DNA from: Tubiluchus corallicola
Taxonomy: Eukaryota; Priapulida; Priapulimorpha; Priapulimorphida; Tubiluchidae
DNA length: 64,000 nt
NCBI GenBank assembly: GCA_030141605.1
Contig: JAQGDQ010000002.1
Coordinates: forward strand, 2,953,001 to 3,017,000
Direction of reading: 5' to 3'
Of this stretch, positions 13,580 to 25,700 are shown in pieces. The notes beneath the pieces were generated by a model. That model did not search any database. It was given only the letters and a program-made list of their open reading frames with translations, and was not told the origin of the DNA. The position numbers and the translations under genes were made by a program. Each line of letters opens with the position of its first letter. The stretch's first letter is position 1.

Positions 13580-14395
13580 TCAGGTGGCGCAAAAAAGTAC
13601 TGAAGGATTGTGCGATAGTATTTTGATTACGATAGTATAAGAAGAAAGTAAATGGAATCAAGTGAAAATAGTCACGATGATGTCACAGACACTTACGCAT
13701 GAATACCAAACATTTTAAGTCATTCCTTCAGATTTTTTTCGAAAAATCTAGGAAGTTGTAAAACAACAAATAAAAAAATAATAATAAATGCCGGAAAAAA
13801 CTCTGTGTCATTATTGTTAATTTACAGCAAATGTTCTACGTATCCACCATTTTCGCTGTAAACTCGAGGAAGGTGTTTCTTCCAACAGCCGACACAGTTT
13901 TTCACTTCTTTAAGGTGTATTTAGTCCCAACACTCAACAATTTTTGCCTTTAGTTCTTCTGCATCAAGCTGTTCTGTGCGGCCATTGTACACTTTCTCTT
14001 TAAGGAAATTCCAGATACTGTAATCCAGAGGATTAAGTCCCATTTTTTTGCTTGACAAGAAATCTTTATCGGTCCTTTATTTTCTCTGATGATGACCACG
14101 ATGTAAACTGCTTGATTTCTTTATTGTTTTGTTCCATGTAGTGAGTGCTTTTATACGTTACTGAACGTGACTGTTTTTCTGTTGATGACTAGCTGGCATT
14201 GTTCCGGCATTTAATTTTTAACGTGTAAAAGCTTTTTATCATAACTTGAAAAGCACTAAAACTGTAAGTTTGTAACTTTCACAGCGATAAACCAATGTAC
14301 AGTAATATCACAATGTGAAATTTCAACTTTGCAGAGCACTTGCTTCTAATATTGTTGCAGTCTGAACTTCTGCCCATTTTCTCTGCGCTACCTGA
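13580..14395 (-). mobile_element. Tc1/mariner-superfamily element, internally deleted
   Basis: The termini TCAGGTGGCGCAAAAAAGTA (13,580) and, reverse-complemented, TCAGGTAGCGCAGAGAAAAT (ending 14,395) are imperfect inverted repeats. Each is bordered by TA (13,578-13,579 and 14,396-14,397), the expected target duplication of Tc1/mariner elements. A minus-strand transposase remnant lies inside. At about 816 bp it is shorter than an autonomous copy, so it is an internally deleted, inactive derivative. Confidence 0.75.
13822..14047 (-). pseudogene. Transposase C-terminal fragment (Tc1/mariner DDE/D type)
   Basis: On the minus strand the fragment reads GLNPLDYSIWNFLKEKVY and continues about 50 residues to GGYVEHLL and a TAA at 13,822-13,824. 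One in-frame stop falls after ECWD. The block ending NPLDY is the hallmark around the third catalytic acidic residue of Tc1/mariner (IS630-like) transposases, and that Asp is kept. The first two catalytic residues are absent. A possible 5' end begins with an ATG near 14,212 (MPEQCQ...), so the middle of the gene is deleted. Confidence 0.75.
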
Positions 14396-14397
14396 TA

Positions 14398-16465
14398 TAT
14401 TATACGCAGGTTTCTTTGAACCTGTTAGCCGGTCCTTTTACCAACTCTTATGTTATCTATTCTGTTTTTCAATGCAGTAATATAGGCATTTTGCAATTTG
14501 TTAATAAAGTACGGTTTAAACAAATTAGAAATATGTGGCTATACAGTAATGTGTGGTAACTATATTTATAACACAGTTACGAATTGCAAAATGTGTCCTT
14601 AAAAATAAAAGTTGAGACTGAAAACTGATTCTCTTTCAAGTTCAATAGTTCAGTGATTCAATGATTTATTTAAAGTATGCCTGTCACAATATTTTAATGA
14701 CACTGCATAATGATTCAATACCTTTATAGTTTCAACTGCACAAACAACTGCAACAAGTTAACAACTTATGTGGCTGGTTAGATAAAGCTAGACCCATGAT
14801 ATTCACAAAGTAAATATGATTACGTAATTAGTTTACAAACCGAGGCTTTCTAATAAAAATGAATATAGTGAATTTTCCTTTTCAGCTGAACAAGGGCATA
14901 GGAAACAATGAATAAGAAATATGGTCTGTAGTAGCAGTAGCAGTAGCAGCTGTAGTAAAATCTTTGCTATACATAATACAAGTGCTAATAACAAGAAGCA
15001 TTATTAAAACATTAGTGGGTGTCAGTGTAATAGCCACTGTTAAAGACAACTGTGTTAGATGCATCAGCATAGTACACATCACTTGAGATTTTCAGTGCGA
15101 AACTAAACAACAAGCGATTTAAAAATGTAGACATGCACACAATCATAATAATAAAATTGGGAAAAATATAAAAAATTTGATTGCTTTCATTACGATAAAA
15201 GAATATCATGGTAAACAAAACATATTTTTGAACTTATATCGAACCAATCGGGCACTGCGCCTCTGTCCGCGCTAGAGAATAGCGTAATCTATTTTCGGCT
15301 CCTCGAGTAAGGCGTATATTTTAAAGCATAATTCATTCTGTCATAGGAATAAAAAGCTCATAATAGCAGATTTACTTAATTCTACAGACTTTACATGACA
15401 AGTAGCCTGGGGCCCATGAAAATTGTTTCCAGTAGAGACTAGGTATATAGACGCGCATCTCTTAAAACCGGCCCTGACGCAAATACCGCTTTAATGTTAC
15501 TTAGTTGATAAATAGCGAACAGTTACTTTATCGCAGATTATTTCATTCATTCTTATTCATCACACTATCCTCTTAACCAAAATGTTTGGTAAAGTTCAAG
15601 ACGTACTTTGTTTGATTACTTACTTGTCATCATAGGCAAAGTCAGCATTCAAGGTGTTCAAGTAGAGTATAAGTGCAATGGTACTGGATATTATTACCGC
15701 TCGATCCATCTTGGAATGACAGTGATACAACTTCTGACTGCAAACATCCACCACAGTTGGAAAATTTCAACTTGCAGAACAGACACTAACACTTCCTAAT
15801 TTCTCAATGTTTCTGCTTCGATTACTGCAGCGTGCAGATCGCACAGCACGTCATAGTAACACACACGCACGTGCGATTATATGCACAGCGCATGCTCGAA
15901 GCTCAGCAAAGCTTGCTTGGCTAGAAGTGCGTGTTTTAGAATAGAGCGCTCAGTCCTTTAAGTTTCAGTTCACCTTCCCATAAGTCAGCTTACACAGTCT
16001 GCGTTTTGAGTGCTTATGTATTTAGTAGTGTTCTGGCGAATGCCACGGGCACATTCCTACAGGCCAACCTCTCCGCACTTCCAGGGGCATGGACTACAAT
16101 AAAAATTGAAATCAAAATGGAATAAGATAAATGAATAAACGAATTAAGGAAGGAATAATAGAACAAACCATCAAAATAATTTCAACTATTACCTAGACTG
16201 TAAAGTGGCTTTCGGCTACACGATTGACATTATTTCATATCAGAAAGTAGAACTTAAAATTTGTTATCTATAGGCTGTGGCATTGCGTTTTCTGCTTAAA
16301 CTAGAAGAATTTTGTATTTTTTAAATAATTAACACGCTGGCTCTGGTATTGGAAGAGGCAGGTTCCCACTGGTATACTTTGTCCGATATCCAGTGCAAGC
16401 AGACACAACACATTCTAAACACAAGACACAAGCAGTCTAAAACGATCATTTTTATGAAACAGCTG
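14398..16465. other. Non-genic spacer with TE-like relics
   Basis: Short AGT/AGC trinucleotide repeats lie at about 14,927-14,957. The segment 15,460-15,478 reads TTAAAACCGGCCCTG, which looks like a lone hAT-type terminus; no partner was found. No coding similarity was recognised. Confidence 0.4.
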
Positions 16466-16555
16466 AAAAGCCCGTGTTGACTAGCGTTTTTGCAGTGATT
16501 TTTTGCCAACAGCGATAAAAGCACAGCGTGAAAACGCTAGTCAAAACGGGCTTTT
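16466..16555. repeat. 25-bp hairpin (near-perfect inverted repeat)
   Basis: The left arm at 16,466-16,490 and the right arm at 16,531-16,555 are reverse complements with one mismatch, around a 40-nt spacer. The core is GACTAGCG/CGCTAGTC. It could be a minimal MITE or a structured transcript. The spacer is longer than in most animal microRNA precursors. Confidence 0.85.
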
Positions 16556-17653
16556 AGGAAAAATTTTCAGGACTTCTCTGTCACGTACTCTTATATAATC
16601 TGTTAATCAGATGCTTATTAAAAACTGACGAAAATTTCGAAGCATTCATCCGAAACGTGCAGATACGGATATTTTCAATTATTTTGTACCGCACTGAGAA
16701 ACTCAGCACGCAAAGACAACCGGCACAAGCAAAGGGCACAAGCCCTATGGTTACTTTGCGCCATCTATTGGAGCTAATTGTCATTTGAGCCAAGCGGCTA
16801 CTGGTAGACCTAAAATTTTATGACGTACATAATAGTATCACAAAAGATAGAAGATCTTATTCATGATTATTGACAACGTAGGTAATATTTCGAAATTACT
16901 TTTAAAAAAACGAGGAAAACCACCAGCGTCTACAATTAACATAAGGAACGAGCACAATCCTGAAAAGCTGACATCTATAAAGGAATTTTCCTACAATTTC
17001 CTTGCTCCTATATGCGCAAATGTGTAATTCATTAATTATTTTACGTACGTAAACAAATTTATTGCTCTAAACTATGCTCTAAACGCATTATGATGTAGTG
17101 CCATCTGATGGCGGTGTCTGACGAAGCTTTAACTTTTGGCAAAACTAGGTAGTCTTTCTTTGTAAACATGAGTTTACATGACACATAATGACTGCTACGG
17201 TTGTACTCGATCAAAGCAAAAAGCTGCCTTATGTAAGCTGCCAAATCAATGGACATTACTTTAAAAATTCCTTATCAATACCGATGTTTAAACGTTAAAA
17301 ACGCTGTACTGCTAGGATTAACAGCACAAACTTTTGAACAATATATGCTTAACCCAGAAAAGCACAAACATTTCAACATACAAGTAACAAATGATATTAC
17401 TCGTACACGTTAGAGACATGACTAGTCACACGAAACTTTACGAGATTTCTTTACAGAGAATTGGTTTATAATTTGCTATCATTTCTTGAATGGATAACAT
17501 TTTCCATCTAATCGAGCATGTGAATCAGTTAAATAAATTAGCAAAAATCAGTCGAGCTTCACTCGCTTTGACTTTTGCATCACTGCTCAGTGCTCACTAC
17601 GTTCGCGAAGTTCGGTCAGGCTGCATCTATTGTCTGTCACTTTCATTCTCTCA

Positions 17654-17654
<1 letters not shown>
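16556..17654. other. Non-genic spacer
   Basis: No protein similarity, RNA gene or notable repeat was recognised. Confidence 0.45.

Positions 17655-17728
<74 letters not shown>
17655..17728. repeat. (TC)n microsatellite
   Basis: A TC run of about 60 bases has a small interruption (TCTCCTC) near 17,714. It sits directly upstream of a LINE 3' fragment. Confidence 0.97.
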
Positions 17729-17814
17729 TTGTATTTCCTACAAAGCACTGCAAAAAAATACTTACATGCATTTACAAAAATAATTGGGAGCGCGCGTAGT
17801 GTCGCAGCAGGAGA

Positions 17815-18378
17815 ATTGCATGCAAGTTTTGTAAAAATGGGCCTATATAAACATTCTTTCCAGGTTTATAGAGCAAAACGATATAATCGGCTCCCTCAAA
17901 CTGTTCGAGAAGCTCCAATTGTTGTTAGTTAAAAATGGGTGTTTTAAATACTGCATTGAAGAATTTTACTCCAAATTTACACTTTAACTTGTCGCTTGTT
18001 TTAGTTCAGTATGTTTTTAACTTGTAAGCTTAGAATTATATTGCAATGTGCATGCTTCTAAAATCATAAATTTAGTTCTTTTATATAATTATATGTTCTG
18101 GTTTTTTCCTTTTAATGGATTTGTGTTCATTTTATCAATTGAATTTAAACATCAAAACTTTTAAATGTTTTATTTTTTGGATAATTTTGTAACTACATAT
18201 ATATGTAAACTACATATAGTTTGTACAGTTTTAACTTTTATTTCATATTTTGAATTTTTATGTTTATTTATATTTTGTAATATTTTGGCACTCTACCTGG
18301 ATGTAAAGGAGCCTATGGCTCATTCTATCTATCGATATTCAAACTATCGAACTTAATTAAAGATCTTGTCTTATCTTT
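17815..18378 (+). mobile_element. LINE 3' end (CR1/Rex1/L2-like), truncated
   Basis: The frame near 17,838-17,932 reads GLYKHSFQVYRAK, then YNRLPQTVREAP. This matches the final region of CR1-type reverse transcriptases (usual pattern A-x-x-W-N-x-L-P, then VR-x-A). The expected Trp is Tyr and the frame ends in a stop, so it is dead. The downstream AT-rich part contains a GGAGCCTATGGCTCATT block and ends in AATTAAAGATCTTGTCTTATC, a typical 3' terminus for this group. A polypyrimidine tract follows to about 18,490. The 5' part is missing. Confidence 0.55.
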
Positions 18379-19416
18379 TCTTTTTTCTCATTCTCTCGCC
18401 ATCCATCCCTCCCTCTCTCCCTTTCTTTATTTCTCCCTATTCCATCATCTTTCTCCTGCTCCTCATCTGCCCCCCTGTTTTCTCTCGTTCAAGTTGTTAC
18501 CTATTTAGCTGGGCCATACCAAATTCATTATTAAATTATTAAAAGCATGGGTGGGTAATAGTAATAATTAGTAACGAAAAGTCTTGTTGTTTGGTGCTTA
18601 ATTTAATCCATTTCTTTTGCAAATTCACAACTTATAGTCAATATATAATACAGCCATTAACAAAATTATAGAACCAAGATTCCTCAAAGTATGGATATTA
18701 GCCGTCCGTAATTTTTTTATATCAGTAGGCTTGGTTGGTCGAGATTGTATATAAAGACTTACGTCACATCCAATGACGTCATCAAAGTCAGGTAAAATTT
18801 TGTCCATTTTATGGTATTTTATATTGCCATTCTATGGTATTTTAGTCTGATAAAAGTGCGTATTTGTTGACTGAAAAATCCATTTGATAGATGTAAATTA
18901 ATATGTTGTTTGTATGAAATGGTCTAATTTTATGTAAGAAAATGTGCTTTTCTCGGTACTATAGGATTCAGAGATATGGCGTTGATAACGTCATAATATG
19001 GAAATGATGAGACGTGATATCACCAGAAATCCTAATGTGCAATCACACACCGACTATGCCTGCTGATTTTCAGTTGGCCATAAATTATTCTAGGACAATT
19101 AAAGATAGATGTTAAAGATGGATTAATGGTGGCCTGGAGAGTCTTCGTCTTATAATTATGTTAATGAAGGCAATAAAGTCCAGACGTCGTATTAAATCGC
19201 GTACTAATATTATTATTAACAAACATTTTAATAAAAGAATAAATGAATCTGTATCTTATTATTTATATAGTATCGTTTTTACCGTGCCTTTGCTGACGTC
19301 ATTTGCTCAAAGAATTTTTTCTATTAAATGATACATAATCATCGAAAAATAAGCAGATCTCCGACGAAAATAAATTTTCCAAAAAACTACGACGACAACA
19401 GCAGCAGCAACAACAA
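18379..19416. other. Non-genic spacer with repeated CRE-like motifs
   Basis: The palindrome TGACGTCA occurs at 18,774-18,781 and 19,294-19,301. Half sites occur at about 18,761 (TTACGTCA) and about 18,985 (AACGTCA). No coding frame was recognised. Confidence 0.4.
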
Positions 19417-19720
19417 CAATGGAAGACAAAAAGGGCGGTGATGGCACTTCAGGAAAGTTGTTCCGAAAGTATTCCTAAAGATGTAGACGTTTACAGTATC
19501 AGTGTTTAACATTATTTGCATCATTATTTGGCAAACATTACTTATTCTTAAATCAGCATTTGTTGTTATAATTATGAATGTCTTTTGAAATTTTAATACA
19601 TCTTGCCCGGAAACTATAATGTTAACACTGATACTGTAAAACGTCTAAATCAGATTCTTCGGGAATGTTTTCATATAGCAACTCTCTTGAATGTTATCAT
19701 CGCCCTGTAGTCTTTCATGG
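19417..19720. mobile_element. Foldback/MITE-like inverted repeat
   Basis: The left arm (about 19,417-19,514) and the reverse complement of the right arm (about 19,615-19,720) share AGGGCGRTGAT near the outside. Inside they share GACGTTT-ACAGTATCAGTGTT-AACATTA. The inner 30 bases are almost identical and the outer part is looser. The AT-rich centre of about 100 bp has no coding content. No clear target duplication was found. Confidence 0.7.
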
Positions 19721-21460
19721 TTATTCTTATAAACTTTGTTAGACTAAGTCTGGCAATCGCACTGATACAAACTAAGTTAAGTTACTTCAGCTTCATTGCC
19801 GGAAATTAATTTTACGTGTAACACGTAGACTATTAGGCTACTACTAGAATTAGATTATACGGCGAATTACGAATTACAAAAATAACGGGAACATGAGTCA
19901 GTTAAATTGAAGAATTTTCTTTAAATTTGGCAGCTTGTTATAACGCTGCCATTCAAAACTAGAGATGGATAGCAATAACTCATACTTTTTTTACAGTTTC
20001 CGACAGTCTGTTAGTATGTATAGAAGAAGGAAAATTTTACTTCACCCGAACAAAGTGTTAATGTTCTTTACTCATGCGAGTTTATTCAAACAAATGGCTT
20101 TCATTTCATGGCGTTTCCCAAACGGATATCAAAAAGAATGAAATTTTGTTTCATTTAGCTACACGATTTTTCTTGAAAGAACTTAATCTCAGTAAATTTG
20201 AGTAACTAGTAGACGGGGAATATATTAGGGTATGTTTTATCTGCGTATTTCTTGTTCCTGTCGCTCAGCCACTTGTTTTTGGATCATCCTCCTCGGCAGT
20301 AAAACTACTGCCGGTTCATAAACATCGTCATCGTCGATTGTTTCTTTTAGGCTTGGTCAATTTACGTTTTCAAATAAACGGCTACCAATTCGACACATTT
20401 ACTGCCGGCCATGTTTGGAGAAAGCTGCCTGATAAACAGCCGTAAGTAGCAAACTTGCGAGGCATAAATCTTCTAGCAGTCTGCCAGCAGACGTTCTGAA
20501 CTTAAACTCAGGCGCACTGTTTACGTAGGCCTCCTGCCATTATTATGCTCAAAATCTAAGCACCTTTAAGTGGCATCGATGACCGAAAGTCAAGGAACAT
20601 CACAGTTCGGCCGCATTTCGCGAAAAATTTGTATTGTCGCAGTATTTGACGTCCTGTGTGTGTACCAGGACAAAGATTATAGGTCACGTGGATAAACTGA
20701 GAAGACTGTGGAAAGCCGACCGACGACACTCATTTAGCCATTTTTTATAGTCTATAGGGTGTTGTAGTAGTAGAAATTATGTAATCCTAATTTATCCATT
20801 TATTAAAATTTACTAACAATAAAATAAATAATTTTTTATTATCGAAAACCATTTGTTTTTAGTAAGGTTGCAATGTAATGTGGAAGTTGATTAATAGCAT
20901 CAGCAGATTCAGTGACCAATAAACTGAGATGATCTTTATTAAAGAGTTATCACATTGTGAAAAATCGACCAAAATCCGGGTACATTGATTGTGATACCAC
21001 TGTATTATTATTAATGCTTACTCTCGATGAGTATTTTTATATACAAATGCCTCAGTAAATAAACTGCTCCTGCTCCTTCTAGTGGACATTTGTTAGGCTA
21101 GGGATCAATGGGGTACACTTCTTTGAATTGTTTTTACATTGTAAGCAATTCTAGATCATTTTCACAGTTGTGATATTTTCGGGTGGAGCTAGGATTGAAT
21201 AAGACTTAAACTATCATGTATTTTTGAGACCAGTATTGTTTACCATACGTTAAACATAGTAATAAAATTGTTGCTGTATTGTTATATAATTTATCATGTC
21301 TTTGTTATTTTTAAAGGTTTATTTGCAAAATACAACAATAACGTAACAAAAATCGTGGATTTAAAAATGATTTTGGAATAAATGAAAAATATTCTGAACA
21401 GTATGTTGATGCTCTTCGCTGTTCCAAAGATAATCCTAGTTCAAAGTTTTAACCTTGCAG
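19721..21460. other. Non-genic spacer with a less AT-rich block
   Basis: Positions 20,294-20,313 form a perfect small hairpin (CGGCAGTA, loop AAAC, TACTGCCG). The block at about 20,380-20,710 is visibly richer in GC than its flanks and has no open frame. It holds TTAAGTGG (an Nkx2-type core) near 20,569 and could be a conserved non-coding element. This rests on base composition only. Confidence 0.4.
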
Positions 21461-21790
21461 CTATTTCAAATCATCGTTCACAGGAGGCAGTACGGTCAAC
21501 ACCACGTGAACTCTTTCCCGGAGAGCATGCAGTTCAACTCCGACATGCCGGGTCTTACAGTACAGTTCTTGCACGCGCTTTCGAAGATCATTCACCAAAT
21601 CGTTGATTCGGTCCGGTTTCTTTTCCGGTAAAGACGACGGCTTGTCCGCATCCGCCCATTCACGGACGCTGTGACTGTGTTTCATCATTTTATTCGCAAT
21701 ATCCGTTTTCGTTTTTACAAGTTTATTTCCAAATGTTGAGCACTGTTGTGCAATCACCATGCTCTCTGGTTGAGAACTTTTAGACTCCAT
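21461..21790 (-). CDS. Small unidentified protein, 109 residues, helical
   Basis: A single minus-strand frame runs from an ATG at 21,788-21,790 (MESKSSQPES...) to a TAG at 21,461-21,463. An in-frame TAA lies six codons upstream of the ATG, so the start is well bounded. The stretch is clearly richer in GC than its surroundings, which supports coding. Residues 10-45 and 60-95 look like two amphipathic helices (for example DRINDLVNDLRKRVQELY), separated by a Pro/Lys-rich loop, with no signal peptide or membrane segment. Cys, Gly and Lys spacing in the first helix and a Leu/Arg-rich second helix recall small Mediator or BLOC-type subunits, loosely MED30. The resemblance is weak and I do not assign it. 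It could be a one-exon gene, a terminal exon or a processed copy. Confidence 0.45.
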   Translation of the reverse strand: MESKSSQPESMVIAQQCSTFGNKLVKTKTDIANKMMKHSHSVREWADADKPSSLPEKKPDRINDLVNDLRKRVQELYCKTRHVGVELHALRERVHVVLTVLPPVNDDLK

Positions 21791-22637
21791 GAATACCCGC
21801 TTACTTTAAATGGCTTTTTATCGTTGTTTGTTGACTTTTTACAAGATAGGATTTCATCTGAAGTGTTCTTGACTGCACAAAATCACTCCCAAATCGAATT
21901 ACCAAGTATTTACTAATCAGAAAGTTACTAAAGGTCTTCAAGTAAGTTAAATTACATAAACGTAAAATACAAACGACGCTTGGCAACCGAAATAGAAGTC
22001 AGAAATTATTACGATGAAAGTAGCTCTAATGCGTATGTTTCTGTTACGACTAGGACAGCATAAATGTATTTTGCTTAGTAACGTTACTACATGGTGACGA
22101 AACTGTTGTTGCAGACAAAGCAAGAATATTTGTTATTTAAAATAATTCAGCAAGTCTTTGTTATTTTTAATGGTTGCCTCAAGGTTTCAATCCAAAAACT
22201 TGTCCAGCATTTACTCGAGCAGTATTTTCCAACATGTCGCCTTCACGTTTTCATCATCATCTTTGTCACTATCATCGTTATCGCCACATTCATTATCTTC
22301 GTCGTTATTAAAGCATTCTTGCCGAACATTATCAGCGTAACGATTTCGTTTCATATCTACAATCTACAACTAATTATCCCTAAATAAGCCGTTTAGCATT
22401 CGGGATTCTCGGTTGAAGTTCTGCTTATTTTGGGACAAAGTATGCTTGTTTTCAGTACGTGCCTAACACGATCGTATTATCTGAAATTTTTCGGCTGAAA
22501 ATGATGTCGAGTTCGCGCAACTGCATCATTAGAATCAAAGGAACACGTATAGGCACTGTTAACAATTTCTAATAACGTTAAAAGTATCCTAACAGCTGAT
22601 ATAAATCAATATAGGATGACGTCTATCTGTCTGTCTC
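21791..22637. other. Non-genic spacer
   Basis: Nothing was recognised. A (TCA)n-like stretch near 22,248-22,310 gives a spurious hydrophobic frame. Confidence 0.4.
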
Positions 22638-22655
22638 TTTCTTTCACACACACAA

Positions 22656-22689
<34 letters not shown>

Positions 22690-22762
22690 ACGCACACGCA
22701 CACACGCACACACACACACACACACACACACTCTCTCTCTCTCTCCCTCTCTCTCTCATTCT
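22638..22762. repeat. Compound (CA)n-(CG/CA)n-(TC)n microsatellite
   Basis: A CA run with CGCA interruptions (about 22,644-22,731) passes directly into a TC run (22,731-22,762). Confidence 0.95.
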
Positions 22763-25700
22763 CTCACTTTTGCTCAGCTCTCTAGGCTTAATCTCAGAAA
22801 CTTCTCACTTGTCTGTGTTTCTCTCCACTCACGCCCTTTCCGTCAATCTTCGCGTCTAATTCGCTTTCAATTGGTTACCAACTTTCTTGGAGTAGACTTA
22901 TAGTGAAATATATCTTGCTTCAATAGGCGTGATGAAAAATAGGTTTTCCTCATTAAACTTAACCCATCGCATCATAATTCATTACAAGTTAATTAAAAAA
23001 TGCTCAAAAATGTTTCAATAAATTTCTAGACGTGCATAAATTTCCGACGTACGCATTGCGAATTGTGCCAAAGAATTTTCTTTTGAGTGTCACCCAAAAC
23101 GAGCACACACATTCTGGCAACGCCCCTGTAAGGAAGCACATGAGCTAAGGTAGATCAGGCATATAGCGGCACACGTGTCCCAGTAACGCACGATTTAAGG
23201 AAGGAAAAGTTTGGAAGGCAGAAGCAGTAAAACTCCGTGTAAGAGTTGATAAAGCATCTCCAGATGCAAGCTTACACGGGCTCATTGGGTAAGTGCAATA
23301 TTAGTCAAATTTAATGTTAATGTAATTAATGTTGGTTTGTGTTTCTATAATTATAAAGTGATGAAGTACAAAAAATAGCACTTTTGTCATTGCAATGAAA
23401 AGCAGACAATTAAAAGCTTAATTGTTAATACACACATGCAAATATACACAAATTTGCAAAACAAATGAATCCCATTCATTGCAAGTAATACTAGCAATAG
23501 TACACAATGTATTATATTGAGAGTCTTACTTTAATACGAGTCGAGAATGGCAGGATTATTTGTTTGCAAAAATAGAATTTTATGGAAATGAGGTTTTAAA
23601 AATATAAGAAAGTAAATAAAACGAGTGATTTGTTTTAATAGCAGCATTTACCTATAATACAGATTATTTGTTTTTTGCGAATGTTGAGAAGGGAATACTG
23701 AAATGACAAATAGTCTCAAAAGTTAAAAAAATGGTTGGTAAAACCAGAAAGCACACTTTGTCAGATTCCGGTAGTTAGTATATCGTTATTATTATTTCCA
23801 GTTATGGTAATCTCACTTTTACAAAACCAGGATAAACAATATAATTTAATGCGTAATGCCAGCCCATGAGATTTACATGCAAATACTGCCATTTAGAGTG
23901 GAAAAATATTTCAAAATAATATCTTCAACTAAATTTATAATAATAGTGAGGTGGCTAAATTAGAATCTTTCACACGGATAAAACTGGGTAACTTGCGTAA
24001 GCTGTAAACAGGATTGAAATGGCGTACTATTTTCCAATTTAAAAAAGCACTTTTGGGATGCGTACAAAACGGAAACCAGAAAACTCGTTCCGTCATTATC
24101 ATGTAGTTGAACCTACTCTGTGCAATATGGAAACTAAATGTTACAAGGGCATGCAAATTAAAGTATAACAACGTTTATTTTTGTTGCTTTCAGTATAAGA
24201 AACGTTTCTATATAAGACTGTGGAAAAGATATGAAATGATTTTATTTATTGAATTTTTATAATCGCCACGAATTCTGCGCCGACTGTACACCTTTCCATG
24301 GTCTCAAATTTTATTTTTAATAATCGGCCCACGTGTAACAGAATTCCAAGCAAACTTTGTTCCATCAATTTTGAATTTGACTTTCAGATCTTCTGTCCCA
24401 AGTTGCATATGTGAGAGTAATTAATACTTTTCGAGCTTTTCTATAGTTTGTAGATTTTTTTCTGAAAATTCTACATTTATGAATCTACGAATTTTGCACA
24501 TTTTCACTGCTTTGTAGATTTCAAAGAAAACACAAATTTCCGAAAGTTGCGATGATTGAATACTTTGTTATTTCACTTCCTTTGCCACGTTATACATTTT
24601 CACCCGACAGGTAATGGAAGGAAACAATCTCGCTAGTTAATATTTTTACCCCAACTAATAATAAGCCGGTTTACTTAAAAAGCTAGGTGTTGAATTTTAT
24701 TATTTAAACTGCACCTCGAAATTTACATGTAGTCAATGTGATAATCAGCAGTCACTCATAATTGCAATATTGTTGTTGTTATTATTATTATAGTAATTCC
24801 TAGTATTAAAACCACCACACTTACCCCCACTTTTGTCATTTCCAATAAACAAGGAATAGTCAAACATTTTAAAAACATGCTTTATATTACGTATTACAAA
24901 GTAGCGCAATAGATATACTTAAAGCCGCTTTTAACATCTTTTTGTGCCCAGTATGAAGCATACCAATATGACGCCTTAAAGCCACCTTGTTTGGTAACGG
25001 AAATCGCCGAAGAATAATTTTATTGTATTTCCAACTTTAGTAATTCAAATTTTAATATTTAGTATCATTTCAAAGCTGTCATTATCAAATTGAAACGTGA
25101 AAAAATAGACATATCACCTTTAGCTTTGTCTCTAATTTTTTTAGCGAACAGTAAATTCCAAAATCGCAATCGAGCGCGGTATTACCTTGCACTAAGCACA
25201 TTGAGACGTAGCTATCACGCACTGAGGAGATAGGTACCTTGACTGTACTATATGGACAAAATTTTTCTCTCGGTACTTTAAGGAAACCGTATTTTTGCAC
25301 AACATTTTAATATAGGCTTTTAATATAGCAACATTCGAAATCCATATTATTTAAACTTAAGCTCATACGTTGTTATTTTTTAATGTGATGTAAGTTATCA
25401 ATAAACATTTGCTTTTAAATTGAATTGCAGCAAACTCGGCAAACATGTGCATAAATTGCTATGGAATTAGCTAGACGTGTTTGGAGACATAAAATTAGGG
25501 TGCAGTACAAGAAATTGTTAGTAAACAGAACTAGAACGGAGATACCAAAGTGCTTGGATCCAGCACGTCGTATCTTCCATAACGACCATTCCACACTGAG
25601 AACGCCTGGCAAAATTCATCGAGGAAAATTCCTTACGGCATTCCTCATCAAAATGGAACATATTGCTTTCTATGGCGCATTGTGAGAAATCTATCACACA

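Noticed and set aside
21382-21606. Plus-strand 74-codon frame overlapping the small minus-strand ORF
   Set aside because: The peptide has no family features. The minus-strand frame has a bounded start and better helical character.
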